Positions 17,676-26,584 of a stretch of DNA of 64,000 nucleotides are shown here, piece after piece. The position numbers and the translations under genes are program-made. How positions within the stretch are numbered: position 1 is the first letter of the stretch; every line of letters begins with the position of its first letter. Location of the stretch: assembly GCA_026706025.1 (NCBI GenBank), contig JAPOZO010000050.1, positions 1-64,000 of the forward strand. The letters run 5' to 3'. The notes beneath the pieces were generated by a model. The model was not told the DNA's origin. It ran no database searches and was given only the letters and a program-made list of their open reading frames with translations. Origin of the DNA: Candidatus Poribacteria bacterium. Lineage in GTDB: Bacteria; Poribacteria; WGA-4E; WGA-3G.

Positions 17676-18586
17676 AATACGATGAAATAAACCGCACCTT
17701 TGACTGTGAACCGACGCTCACCGATACACAGGTGCTGCAATATTGTCGAGACGGCTACCTGCAACTCCAAGGCGTTGTTTCCGATGAAATTAACCAGCGT
17801 ACATGTGATTATCTCAATGGCGACTTACCGATAAACCCGTGCTTTATTCCACCGGGTATAACACACGCCGATTTAGAACGCATGCGGGATACACATGAGC
17901 CGAGTTCCATCTTGCTCGAAGACTGGTACATCGAGCATGTGCTGCTGAATCGTGAACTTGCCGGTGCCTTGCGTTCGCTGCTTGGTAAGAATGTCGGGTT
18001 ACCCGTGCTGGTCAGCAATCATCGTGTCGAGTGTCCGATGCCTGCACAAGGGTGGCATCATGATGCGGATCACGTCTTTGGACCCGAAATTAACTTTGTT
18101 GAGGTCTTCTACTTCCCGCAAGATACACCCTTGGAAATGGGTCCGACGGAACTCTTACCCGGTTCGCATATTCGCTCAACAGGTCGAGATATAGCCGAGA
18201 AAGGCGTTTCAAGCGAGGGACCCGCGGGTTCTTTTGTTATCCATTCGCAGAGCATCCTCCATCGCCGTGGGGAATCTTCTGCGGAAGGGTTGCGCCACAT
18301 GTTGAAATACAGTTACTGGCGGACAGTACCACCGACACGGGATTGGAAGGAAGAACCTGATTTTGATTTTCAGATGGCGGAGTATGGCGGACACGGTGTT
18401 GCGAGATATGTGGCACACATGTTCTATTGGCTCTGCGGTAAAGGTGATGAATTTCGTCTGATAGGTGGGCAAGCGTGGCCCTGGTCAAGCGTGAACCAAA
18501 TCGGACCTTCTTACGGCTTTGGGCATACAGAGGGATATCTCCCGAATTGGCGGAAAGACAACCCAGACGATTATGCCGTGCCGTAG
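17672..18586 (+). CDS. PhyH-family dioxygenase, copy 3
   Basis: A 304-residue Fe(II)/2-oxoglutarate oxygenase. The triad appears intact: His129-His-Asp131 in GWHHDADH and the distal His in SQSILHRRGE. The Arg in GLRHMLKYSYWR is the likely 2-oxoglutarate contact. The conserved ELLPGSHIR loop is present. The C-terminal 50 residues extend beyond the usual core. AAGGA lies upstream and the ATG overlaps the stop of the XRE fragment. Substrate unknown. Confidence 0.9.
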   Translation: MKYDEINRTFDCEPTLTDTQVLQYCRDGYLQLQGVVSDEINQRTCDYLNGDLPINPCFIPPGITHADLERMRDTHEPSSILLEDWYIEHVLLNRELAGALRSLLGKNVGLPVLVSNHRVECPMPAQGWHHDADHVFGPEINFVEVFYFPQDTPLEMGPTELLPGSHIRSTGRDIAEKGVSSEGPAGSFVIHSQSILHRRGESSAEGLRHMLKYSYWRTVPPTRDWKEEPDFDFQMAEYGGHGVARYVAHMFYWLCGKGDEFRLIGGQAWPWSSVNQIGPSYGFGHTEGYLPNWRKDNPDDYAVP

Positions 18587-18595
18587 GAACATATA

Positions 18596-20245
18596 CTATT
18601 TTTCGGAAATAATAAGCACCTGATTCGTTTCAATAGCTTGTAAGGTTTGGATTTTGCCGCAGAGCCATCGCACTATCAGGGTATCAACCTGTGTAGCGTC
18701 GCCTAATCCGAAATGTAGGCGGAGATCGTTTTGACTGAGGTAACCCGAACCGCTTTTGACCTCACGTATCTGTGCCAAGTTTCCAGATACGACCGTTACC
18801 CGCGCACCAATTGCATCTCGGTTACAATGCGTGCCGACTAACTTGACACTTAACCACTGCGATGCTTTGTCACTATCGTTCCGCAAAATAGTCGGTGCGT
18901 CTTTAAGATTAGAGACAACAATATCCACATCGCCATCGTTATCTATGTCACCGAATGCGGTGCCACGACTCACCTTTTGCTCCGTTATTGCCATATCAAC
19001 GGACTCCGCAAAATTGCGACCGCGGTCGCTCAGAAAAAGTTGATTGGGTTGCGCATATGTGCCAATCGGATCAATCTCCGCGACATTATTGTCCAAGTGC
19101 CCATTGGCAACGAACAGATCCAACCAACCGTCATTGTTAAAATCGGCGAAATCGACACCCCACGCCAAATAGCGGAGACTTCTCTCACCGATACCTTTAG
19201 CGAAACTCACCTCGTTGAAAAAGCTGCTCTGTGCGTTGTGATAGAGACTATTCGTCTGATCCTGAAAATTTGTGATTACGATATCGAGATAGCCGTCGTT
19301 GTCGAAATCGCCGAGATTCGCACCCATTCCGCTATAGGCGCGCCCCTCCTCGCTGAGCGCAACACCTGCGAAAAGTGCATCCTCCATCATCTTAATAGCA
19401 GTGTCGCTGTCGTTGCGATAGAGGAAATTCGGGGTGGTATCGTTTGCAACGAAAATATCGACATCGCCATCGTTATCTATATCACCGCAGACAACACCCA
19501 ACCCTTTTCCATCAGCACCACTGATGCCCGCCTCTGCCGTCACATCTGTGAAAGTGCCGTCCCCGTTGTTCCGATAGAGGATATCCGCAGCACCTTCCAA
19601 TGCTTCCGGCGTGCAATACGTCCGAATCCCTTGCCGAGTGCATTCCGGGTTTGTCTTCGGATCGAATTGAACATAGTTGACGACATAGAGATCCAGATAC
19701 CCGTCTGCATCAAGGTCTACAAAAGCGCAACCGCTGCTAAACTGAGTTCCATCAACTCCGGCGGACTCGGTGACATCTGTAAAAGTGCCATCACCGTTAT
19801 TGTGATAGAGGACATTTGCGCCGAAGTTCGTTACGTAGAGATCGGTAAAACCGTCATTGTTATAATCAGCAACACAACACCCCAACCCGTACCCTGTATC
19901 ACCGACAGAGGCTTCAAGAGTTACATCGGTAAAGGTGTCCCCATCGTTGCGATAGAGGCGGTTGGTTGGCGACATAGGTGAGGTTGTACCGGGCAAGTTG
20001 CTGCCATTGACGAGGTAGAGATCCAAATCTCCATCATTGTCAAAATCGAAGAGGGCAGCCCCACTACCGATGGGTTCAATAAAGTATTTTTCGCCACTTT
20101 CGCCATTGGTATGACGAAATTCAATACCGAGTTCCGCTGTTACATCGGTGAAACGTATCCCATCTGCTTGTGAAAAGATGGGCTGTGGTCCGGCGTAAAG
20201 GATAAAGATTGCCAGAAATAGTCCGGTTAATTTTTTGTAACGCAT
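18596..20245 (-). CDS. Secreted FG-GAP repeat protein with ASPIC/UnbV domain (CRTAC1-like)
   Basis: A 549-residue exported protein with a signal peptide (KLTGLFLAIFILYAGPQPIFSQA). It carries a series of FG-GAP/VCBS beta-propeller blades with calcium loops (DFDNDGDLDLYLVNGS, DYNNDGFTDLYVTN, DLDADGYLDLYVVN, DIDNDGDVDIFVAND, DFDNDGYLDIVITN and DFNNDGWLDLFVANG). The ASPIC/UnbV C-terminal domain (about 470-545) has WLSVKLVGTHCNRDAIGARV and GSGYLSQNDLRLHFGLG. Such proteins are abundant in planctomycete-like bacteria and are thought to bind glycans or mediate adhesion. No catalytic motif. It converges on PhyH copy 3 with 9 bases between stops. Confidence 0.92.
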   Translation of the reverse strand: MRYKKLTGLFLAIFILYAGPQPIFSQADGIRFTDVTAELGIEFRHTNGESGEKYFIEPIGSGAALFDFDNDGDLDLYLVNGSNLPGTTSPMSPTNRLYRNDGDTFTDVTLEASVGDTGYGLGCCVADYNNDGFTDLYVTNFGANVLYHNNGDGTFTDVTESAGVDGTQFSSGCAFVDLDADGYLDLYVVNYVQFDPKTNPECTRQGIRTYCTPEALEGAADILYRNNGDGTFTDVTAEAGISGADGKGLGVVCGDIDNDGDVDIFVANDTTPNFLYRNDSDTAIKMMEDALFAGVALSEEGRAYSGMGANLGDFDNDGYLDIVITNFQDQTNSLYHNAQSSFFNEVSFAKGIGERSLRYLAWGVDFADFNNDGWLDLFVANGHLDNNVAEIDPIGTYAQPNQLFLSDRGRNFAESVDMAITEQKVSRGTAFGDIDNDGDVDIVVSNLKDAPTILRNDSDKASQWLSVKLVGTHCNRDAIGARVTVVSGNLAQIREVKSGSGYLSQNDLRLHFGLGDATQVDTLIVRWLCGKIQTLQAIETNQVLIISEK

Positions 20246-20257
20246 AGTCTATGTATA

Positions 20258-20266
20258 TGCTATAAT
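20258..20266 (+). promoter_or_regulatory. Extended -10 promoter candidate upstream of Gfo/Idh
   Basis: TGCTATAAT, an extended -10 element (TG at 20258-20259, TATAAT at 20261-20266). No good -35 at 17 bases. The transcript would run through the MITE-like repeat into the Gfo/Idh gene. Confidence 0.4.
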
Positions 20267-20267
20267 G

Positions 20268-20411
20268 GTTATCAGTCATCAGTTATCAGTTGTCAGTTAA
20301 GAGTTTTGCTTGTAACAACTCATCTTTTCCTGGCGTATGCCAAATGGTAGCGATATGTTCTAAACACGAAAACCCTTTGACTGATAACCAATAACTGACA
20401 ACTGACAACTA
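20268..20411. repeat. MITE-like repeat between divergent genes
   Basis: The most complete copy. Left end GTTATCAGTCATCAGTTATC and TTGTCAGTTAAGAG; right end ACTGATAACCAATAACTGAC then AACTGACAACTAT, the inverse of the left. The interior (GTAACAACTCATC, CTGGCGTATGCC) resembles the 8654 copy. It ends 17 bases before the Gfo/Idh ATG, so it supplies the 5' leader. Confidence 0.75.
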
Positions 20412-20428
20412 TAAAAGGAGAAATTCTA

Positions 20429-21400
20429 ATGTCTAATAATCTACGTTTTGGCGTTGTCGGTTTAGGTATGGGTATGAACCGCTCCAATGTAATTCACAGC
20501 ACAGATGGCGCAGAACTCGTTGCTGTAGCAGATTTAGTTGAAGATCGGCGCAAGACAGCTGAAGAACGCTTCGGCTGCGAAAGCCATGACGATGCCCTTG
20601 AGATGTTCGACCGCGATGACATTGACGTGGCAATGATTATGACTCCGAGCGGTCTTCACGGCAAATTTGGAGAGGAAGCGGCACGCCGCGGTAAACACGT
20701 CATCACTACAAAACCGATGGATGTCAGCGTCGAGAATTGTAACTCCCTCATTAAAACATGCGAAGACAACGATGTCAAGCTGCTTGTTGACTTCGGTGAA
20801 CGCTACGGTACACACAACCGCAGGATCCAACAAGTACTGGAAACGGGTGCGCTCGGTAGACCGTTGCTGTGCGAACTCCGCATGAAATGGAAACGTCCAG
20901 ATAGCTACTACGTCGGTTGGCACGGCACATGGGAACTTGATGGCGGCGGCTCCATCATGAACCAAGGTGTGCATTACATTGATCTAATGCTCTGGTTTAT
21001 GGGTCCCGTCAAACGGGTCATCGGTGCGCATTTTGATGTCTATGACCACGAAAATTGCGAAACAGAGGATATGACCTCAGCGATTCTCGAATTTGAAAAT
21101 GGCGCACTCGGTCACGTCCTAACAACGACCACATATCCCGGCGGTAACGTCTCAATGATTCACATCCACGGCGAAAAAGGGATCGTCGGTCTCGGACCGG
21201 AGATGTGGCAGTTCGACGACGACGATGAACCGAATATTGACCTTCCGCCTTATCCGAATAGTGTAATTGAGGACGCACTCCGTGTTATTAATGATGGCGC
21301 GTCCCCAGCGGTTGATGGCTATGAGGGCAGACGCTCCGTCGCGCTCAACATGGCTATCTACGAATGCGCACGCACCGGTAAAGTGGTTGAATTGTCATAA
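20429..21400 (+). CDS. Gfo/Idh/MocA family oxidoreductase
   Basis: A 323-residue NAD(P)-dependent dehydrogenase. The N-terminal Rossmann fold has GVVGLGMGMNRSNVIHSTDGAELVAVAD, and the family motif (E)KP appears as TTKPMDVSVENC (Thr-Lys-Pro instead of Glu-Lys-Pro). The C-terminal alpha/beta domain has ELDGGGSIMNQGVHYIDLMLWFMG with the typical Gly-Gly and catalytic His-Asp region (HYIDL). Substrates are usually sugars, inositols or amino sugars and cannot be predicted here. AAAGGAG precedes the ATG. The long leader is a MITE-like repeat. Confidence 0.93.
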   Translation: MSNNLRFGVVGLGMGMNRSNVIHSTDGAELVAVADLVEDRRKTAEERFGCESHDDALEMFDRDDIDVAMIMTPSGLHGKFGEEAARRGKHVITTKPMDVSVENCNSLIKTCEDNDVKLLVDFGERYGTHNRRIQQVLETGALGRPLLCELRMKWKRPDSYYVGWHGTWELDGGGSIMNQGVHYIDLMLWFMGPVKRVIGAHFDVYDHENCETEDMTSAILEFENGALGHVLTTTTYPGGNVSMIHIHGEKGIVGLGPEMWQFDDDDEPNIDLPPYPNSVIEDALRVINDGASPAVDGYEGRRSVALNMAIYECARTGKVVELS

Positions 21401-21407
21401 TACAGAG

Positions 21408-21487
21408 TTTTCAGTTATCAGTTGTCGGTTGTCAGTTAAGGGAGACTTTTGATAAGGATCTCCCCATTGATAGCCGACAACCGTTTA
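21408..21487. repeat. MITE-like repeat after Gfo/Idh
   Basis: Short copy: left TTTTCAGTTATCAGTTGTCG and TTGTCAGTTAAGG, right GATAGCCGACAACCG in inverted sense. Confidence 0.6.
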
Positions 21488-21521
21488 AAGTTGAGTACAC
21501 CTGGTTACATTTACATCTCAC

Positions 21522-21550
21522 TTGCAATTCGGGCGAAAAATCGGTATAAT
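21522..21550 (+). promoter_or_regulatory. Strong sigma70-type promoter for mtaB
   Basis: -35 TTGCAA (21522-21527), 17-base spacer, perfect -10 TATAAT (21545-21550). The expected leader is about 105 bases. Confidence 0.75.
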
Positions 21551-21609
21551 ATTTACCGGATCGAAAAACCGTCCGCCCTCGCGAAGCCGCACCGAATGCA
21601 ACAGAAAAC

Positions 21610-21636
21610 CATTTTTTTGATAACGTCAAAAAAATG
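21610..21636 (+). promoter_or_regulatory. AT-rich hairpin in the mtaB leader
   Basis: Perfect 11-bp inverted repeat: CATTTTTTTGA (21610-21620), loop TAACG, TCAAAAAAATG (21626-21636), ending 25 bases before the mtaB ATG. It could affect translation or act as a weak terminator/attenuator. No function is shown. Confidence 0.45.
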
Positions 21637-21661
21637 AGCAAGAAGGCCCATAGTTAAAAAC

Positions 21662-23017
21662 ATGAAAACCGCAAAACTGATTACGATGGGATGTAAGGCG
21701 AACCAATACGATACGCAATCCATGCGTGAGACACTCCAGCGCAACGGATATAGGCTTGTTGACGCGGAGATGTCGGGACAGCAGACAGACCTCTATCTCA
21801 TCAATACATGCACCGTAACGAACGTCGCCGATCAGAAGGCACGGCAAGCGATTCGGAGGGCGATCCGCCAGTATCCGAACGCAAAAGTGCTGGTTACAGG
21901 CTGCTATGCCGAAAGCGATCGCGAGGCGATTGAAGAGATACCGGGTGTGACGTTTGTTTTCGGTAACCGAGAAAAAGCGGATTTTCAAAATTACCTGGAC
22001 ATATTAAACGCCGAAACGTCATCATCTACGGAAGAAGTACCCCACACATCAAACCCGCTTCTCTCCATAGAACCCGTACAGCACGATGCCATCCGCGAAC
22101 ATGCACGCTTCAGCAAAGGCGTTAGCGATGCTGGCAAACGCACACGCGCGCTCATCAAGGTGCAAGATGGCTGCAGTGCATTCTGCACCTACTGTATCAT
22201 CCCTTACGTACGCGGTCGGATGACAAGCCGTCCGCTTGATGACATCGCTGAGGAAGCACAGCGCATCGCCGACAGTGGCATCAAAGAGGTCGTTATCACC
22301 GGCGTGCATTTGGGTGCCTACGGCATGGATACCGGTAGGGACAAGGACATCGCTGACATCTTAGAGCACATCCACGACATTGAAGGCATCGAACGGATCC
22401 GTTTCAGCTCAATTGAGCCGATGTACTTTCCGGATATCCTCGGTGAACGGATGGCGGCATTGCCGAAATGTATGCCCCACTTTCATCTCCCACTACAAGC
22501 CGGTTCGGATGCGGTACTACGACAGATGCGTCGGCGTTATACCACTACAGAGTTTGCGCATCTCGTTGGGAACTTACGACGGGGCTTTGGTGATGATGTT
22601 GGGATCACTACCGATATTATGGTCGGGTTTCCCGGTGAAACGGACGCACACTTTGAAGCATCCTGCCAATTCGTTGAAGATATCGGCTTCAGTCAATTGC
22701 ATGTGTTCCGCTACTCTCCCCGAAAAGGCACACCCGCCGCGACCTACCCGGACCAAGTGTCGCCACATATCTCCGCTGCACGGAGCCAAACGATGATTGC
22801 ACTCGGCGAACGTCTTAACACAGCGTTTCGACGACGGATGCTTGGGAAACAGAAAGAGGTGTTGATCGAAGCGAGCAGAGAAGGCGAAAATGACCACCTC
22901 GCTGGTTTTACTGACAATTACCTCCGCGTCCTCATTGATGCCCCAGAGAGCGCAATCAATCAGATCCAGCGTGTCACCCTCGGTTCGTTAGAAGGGGACT
23001 GCATCGCTGCCGCCTAA
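21662..23017 (+). CDS. mtaB: tRNA t6A37 methylthiotransferase MtaB
   Basis: A 451-residue radical-SAM enzyme that adds a methylthio group to N6-threonylcarbamoyladenosine at tRNA position 37. The N-terminal UPF0004 domain has three cluster cysteines (MGCKANQYDTQ, NTCTVTNVADQKAR, VTGCYAE). The radical-SAM Cys-x3-Cys-x2-Cys is in GCSAFCTYCIIPYVRGR (about 170-186). A TRAM-like end follows (about 380-450). The absence of MiaB-type signatures and the KVQDGCSAFC context favour MtaB. The strong promoter and hairpin leader upstream suggest monocistronic expression. Its stop overlaps the convergent mutS stop by 4 bases. A t6A-synthesis gene (Sua5/YrdC) lies at the window's right end. Confidence 0.94.
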   Translation: MKTAKLITMGCKANQYDTQSMRETLQRNGYRLVDAEMSGQQTDLYLINTCTVTNVADQKARQAIRRAIRQYPNAKVLVTGCYAESDREAIEEIPGVTFVFGNREKADFQNYLDILNAETSSSTEEVPHTSNPLLSIEPVQHDAIREHARFSKGVSDAGKRTRALIKVQDGCSAFCTYCIIPYVRGRMTSRPLDDIAEEAQRIADSGIKEVVITGVHLGAYGMDTGRDKDIADILEHIHDIEGIERIRFSSIEPMYFPDILGERMAALPKCMPHFHLPLQAGSDAVLRQMRRRYTTTEFAHLVGNLRRGFGDDVGITTDIMVGFPGETDAHFEASCQFVEDIGFSQLHVFRYSPRKGTPAATYPDQVSPHISAARSQTMIALGERLNTAFRRRMLGKQKEVLIEASREGENDHLAGFTDNYLRVLIDAPESAINQIQRVTLGSLEGDCIAAA

Positions 23018-25707
23018 CCCTCAGATTCCTCCGCTTTTGCTTTCAAATCATAGAGGATATTTACGGCGTCTAACGGTGTCACCTGCGTGAGTTCCAAACG
23101 TCGGATCTCTTCAACGAGCGGGTGCGTCTTTGGTGTAAAGAGTGCCATCTGCAGCGCATCACTCTGCATCGTTTTTCGGGAAACGCGACGGCGCGGTTTT
23201 GGCATGGTCGGATGCGCTTTCGGCTGTTGTCCGGTGGCACTGTCCGCCTCAACACTGAGATTGTGTTGTTCAAGCACCTCAAGTATCTGCTGCGCACGTG
23301 TGATCACGGCTTGGGGTAAGCCAGCGAGCCGAGCGACGTGGATGCCGTAACTCTGGTCTGCGCCACCGGGTACAACTTTACGGAGGAATGTCACCTTTTG
23401 TCCATCTTCATGGACAGCGACGTTATAGTTCTTCGCACGTTTATATTTACTGGCGAGTTCCACTAACTCGTGATAATGCGTAGCGAAGAGCGTTTTCGCG
23501 CCCATCCGTTTTTCATCCAAGAGATACTCCGAAACCGCCCACGCGATACTAAGTCCATCAAACGTGCTGGTGCCGCGTCCGACTTCATCAAAGATGACGA
23601 GACTGTTGCGGGTGGCATTGTTGAGGATATTTGCTGTTTCGTTCATCTCAACGAGGAAAGTACTCTGCCCCATCACAAGGTTATCCGACGCGCCAACACG
23701 TGTAAAGATCCGATCCACCAAGCCGATCTTCGCAGCGGAGGCAGGCACGAAACACCCCACCTGTGCCATTAAAACAATGAGTGCTGTTTGACGCAGATAA
23801 GTGCTCTTACCGCTCATATTCGGTCCCGTGATGATATGTAATTGCTCGTCATCGCAGTTGAGTAGCGTGTCGTTGGGGACAAAACCCTCCTGTGTAAATA
23901 GCTGCTCAACAACCGGATGCCGACCGTCGCGGATAACGATCTCATCTACAGATGTGACTGTCGGTTTCACGTAGTTGTATTTTGATGCGATATACGCGAA
24001 ATTGGCGAGGACATCCGTCATTGCGAGTGCCGCTCCGATTTTCTGGATGGCTTCCGTATACTTCGACACCTCATCCCGAATTTGACAGAAAAGGTCGTAT
24101 TCTAAAGTCTGGATCCGATCTTCAGCGTTGAGTACCTTCGCTTCTTGTTCCTTGAGTTCAGGCGTGATGAACCGTTCGGAGTTCCGAAGTGTCTGTTTAC
24201 GGATATAGTGTTCAGGCACCATGTCGAGATTCGGTTTCGTCACGTCAATGTAATAACCGAAGACCTGATTGAATCCGATCTTTAAGGATTGGATACCACT
24301 GCGTTTGCGTTCCTCTGCCTCCATAGCGGCGATCCATTCCTTTCCTTGCCCCACAATCTGCCGAAGATCATCAAGTTCCTCATTATACCCATCGCATATC
24401 ACACCGCCCTCGCGAATCGTTGCGGGTGGGTTCGGATGGATGCCGTTTTCAATCAACTCGACTAACCCAGGAAGCGGATCCAAGGTACCGTTGAGAGATA
24501 CTAACATTCCGCTGCTACAGTCTTGCAGCTGCGCTTTGACATCGGGAATTAGGCACAATGAATCCTTGAGTGAATGTAGATCCCGACCATTCACAGAACC
24601 GAGGCTGATCCGTGAAATGAGCCGCTCAATATCGTACATTTGTCCGAGTGCCTCGCGGAGTTCTTCCTGCAAGTTAATTTGGGTTTTGAGTTCGTCAACC
24701 GCGCCGAGCCGTCCCTCAATCTCATTTTCATCAAGCAGGGGTTGCAAGAGACACTGGCGCATCCTTCTGCCACCCATCGCCGTCACTGTCTGATCCAAGA
24801 CTTCAAGGAGTGTGCCTTTTGTGGAGCCGTCGCGAATAGAGGTCGTGAGTTCCAAGTTGCGCTGTGTATCGGCATCCAGCACCATAAAATCCGAGAGCGT
24901 GTAGGTATGAAGCGAGACGATGTGTTCAACTTCCTGTTTTTGTGTTTCGTTTAGATAATAGATGAGCGCGCCAGCAGCAGAGATAGCGGTGTGTAGGTGT
25001 TCGCATCCGAAGCCGTCGAGCGAAATCGTTTGGAAATGTTCGAGGAGTTCCGTGCGAGCGGTATCATAGTCAAACCGCCAATCAGGTAGATTATTGAGTG
25101 TCGCTTTTAGTTCGGTTTTGAGACGGTCAAACATCTCCGCATCTTCAAAGGATTCGGAAAAGAGAAACTCCTTTGGAGAAAATCGGTGTATCTCTGCCCA
25201 CAGACGTGAGGGATCTGTAAGTTCGGTTACCAGAAATTCGCCTGTGGAGAGATCCGCAACAGCCACACCGTAGACTTCTTTGTTCGGATAGATCGAGATA
25301 AGGTAATTGTTCTGCTTATGCTCAAGGACTTTCGGGTCAGTCACGGTGCCGGGTGTAACGATCCGAACGATATCGCGTTTAACAAGTCGGTTTTCGTCTC
25401 GTGCGAGTTTTGCGTCTTCGGTCTGCTCCAAAATAGCGACCTTATGTCCGGCTTTGACGAGTTTGTAGAGATAGGAGTCGAGTGCGTGGTGTGGGATGCC
25501 TGCCATCGGTGGTGCCGGGGATTTTTGGTTCTTATGACTTCTCGCTGTCAAGGCGATCTCAAGGAGACGTGCGATCAGTTCCGCGTCTTCAAAAAAGGCT
25601 TCATAGAAATCACCGACTCGGCAAAGGAGAATGGCATCTTCATGTTGTTTTTTTAGTTGTTTGTAGAGTTCTATCAACGAAAGGTCTGACTGTTTTGAAC
25701 GTGCCAT
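23014..25707 (-). CDS. mutS: DNA mismatch repair protein MutS
   Basis: An 897-residue mismatch-recognition ATPase. The N-terminal mismatch-binding domain keeps the Phe-x-Glu wedge (VGDFYEAFFEDAE, about 31-43). The ATPase domain has Walker A GPNMSGKST (about 627), the DEVGRGTSTFDG motif, and ATHYHELVELA. The C-terminal end has the short P-L-x-x-I-R-R-L type motif (HPLVEEIRRLELTQVTPLDAVNILYDLK), the clamp/tetramer region. It acts in the cytoplasm with MutL, which is absent from this window. A TTGACA promoter lies upstream. It is convergent with mtaB. Confidence 0.97.
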   Translation of the reverse strand: MARSKQSDLSLIELYKQLKKQHEDAILLCRVGDFYEAFFEDAELIARLLEIALTARSHKNQKSPAPPMAGIPHHALDSYLYKLVKAGHKVAILEQTEDAKLARDENRLVKRDIVRIVTPGTVTDPKVLEHKQNNYLISIYPNKEVYGVAVADLSTGEFLVTELTDPSRLWAEIHRFSPKEFLFSESFEDAEMFDRLKTELKATLNNLPDWRFDYDTARTELLEHFQTISLDGFGCEHLHTAISAAGALIYYLNETQKQEVEHIVSLHTYTLSDFMVLDADTQRNLELTTSIRDGSTKGTLLEVLDQTVTAMGGRRMRQCLLQPLLDENEIEGRLGAVDELKTQINLQEELREALGQMYDIERLISRISLGSVNGRDLHSLKDSLCLIPDVKAQLQDCSSGMLVSLNGTLDPLPGLVELIENGIHPNPPATIREGGVICDGYNEELDDLRQIVGQGKEWIAAMEAEERKRSGIQSLKIGFNQVFGYYIDVTKPNLDMVPEHYIRKQTLRNSERFITPELKEQEAKVLNAEDRIQTLEYDLFCQIRDEVSKYTEAIQKIGAALAMTDVLANFAYIASKYNYVKPTVTSVDEIVIRDGRHPVVEQLFTQEGFVPNDTLLNCDDEQLHIITGPNMSGKSTYLRQTALIVLMAQVGCFVPASAAKIGLVDRIFTRVGASDNLVMGQSTFLVEMNETANILNNATRNSLVIFDEVGRGTSTFDGLSIAWAVSEYLLDEKRMGAKTLFATHYHELVELASKYKRAKNYNVAVHEDGQKVTFLRKVVPGGADQSYGIHVARLAGLPQAVITRAQQILEVLEQHNLSVEADSATGQQPKAHPTMPKPRRRVSRKTMQSDALQMALFTPKTHPLVEEIRRLELTQVTPLDAVNILYDLKAKAEESEG

Positions 25708-25766
25708 ATAGTTTCCCTTGCTGTAGTTTGTGGGGTTGTCTTTTGGACAAAAAGTTAATTTCTAAT

Positions 25767-25795
25767 ACCGTAGCACATTTAGAAGTTTATGTCAA
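25767..25795 (-). promoter_or_regulatory. Promoter candidate for mutS
   Basis: On the minus strand: perfect -35 TTGACA (25790-25795), 17-base spacer, weak -10 TACGGT (25767-25772), about 60 bases upstream of mutS. Confidence 0.5.
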
Positions 25796-25880
25796 ATCTA
25801 TTTTAGCGATCGGTAATCAGCAGTTAATGGTAGGCGGCTGGAAAACCTCGTCAACCGTGGGTGAGGGTATCGCGTGAAAC

Positions 25881-25901
25881 GGCGAGGTTAGAAACCTCGC
25901 C
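25881..25901. terminator. GGCGAGGTT hairpin repeat
   Basis: Perfect 9-bp stem GGCGAGGTT (25881-25889), loop AGA, AACCTCGCC (25893-25901). Same hairpin as at 43453-43475. It lies just downstream of the NIPSNAP stop on the minus strand, so it may end that transcript. It lacks a clear T tract. Confidence 0.55.
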
Positions 25902-25938
25902 AGCGATTGGGACAGGACTTATTGTTGTGGAAGTCTAA

Positions 25939-26559
25939 CTACTGCATCGGTGAGAAAGGCGCGGGTAGTAGGAGTTTACTCTCCTGTGTGATGGGTCTGA
26001 CAGAGCCTTTGGGGGGCCAGACCCCTTTCTCTCGTGTCTCTGCTCGGATCCGTTGACGTTCTTCAAAACTTCTATACGCCCATATATGGATAAAATTGTT
26101 GACGCCACCGTATTCTGAGTACCAACAACCGGCGAGAGGTGAGAACTTCACGCGTTCAGGGATAGCCGCGCCCCATGCTTCCAGCACTTGCAGCATGCCT
26201 TCTACTGGATAGGTGTACAGACGCATCTCGTACAGGGGGCCGATGTCCTTTTCACCTAACGGTTCCATAAAGGGGGCAGGTAGATAAATCTCAGAGACCA
26301 TTGATACAATGAGTTCACTTGTATCGGGGGGCCATACCGGATTTGGTTCGGCTTCCGCAGCGCGTCGGATTTCTGTCCGCTGTTCGAGACTTTCGTAGGG
26401 CCAAATAGCGACCATCTGATTCAACGGTCCAACTTCGGTGTACCAGTGTCCACCGAGTTTCGAGAGTTCCTGACGACCGGGTAGTTTTTCACTGAAACGT
26501 TTCCAATATTCTTGAAGTTGTCCGAGTTTCAAGTTGTAGGTTCTTATCTCGTGGATCAT
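25939..26559 (-). CDS. NIPSNAP family protein (tandem domains)
   Basis: A 206-residue protein made of two NIPSNAP (dimeric alpha/beta barrel) repeats. The first starts MIHEIRTYNLKLGQLQEYWKRF and contains GGHWYTEVGPLNQMVAIWPYESLEQRTEIR. The second, from about residue 105, is YEMRLYTYPVEGMLQVLEAW with SEYGGVNNFIHIWAYRSFEERQRIR. Function is poorly known; bacterial members often accompany catabolic genes. It shares the strand with the PIN-ATPase cassette (25 bases from PIN stop to its ATG) and could be cotranscribed with it. Confidence 0.9.
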   Translation of the reverse strand: MIHEIRTYNLKLGQLQEYWKRFSEKLPGRQELSKLGGHWYTEVGPLNQMVAIWPYESLEQRTEIRRAAEAEPNPVWPPDTSELIVSMVSEIYLPAPFMEPLGEKDIGPLYEMRLYTYPVEGMLQVLEAWGAAIPERVKFSPLAGCWYSEYGGVNNFIHIWAYRSFEERQRIRAETREKGVWPPKGSVRPITQESKLLLPAPFSPMQ

Positions 26560-26584
26560 GCTATCTCTCCTGTGTTTTGAGGTG

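Noticed and set aside
18977-19981. Long frame (334 codons) on the plus strand opposite the ASPIC gene
   Set aside because: The minus-strand frame encodes clear FG-GAP calcium loops. The plus-strand frame is a mirror of their Asp/Gly repeats with no family resemblance.
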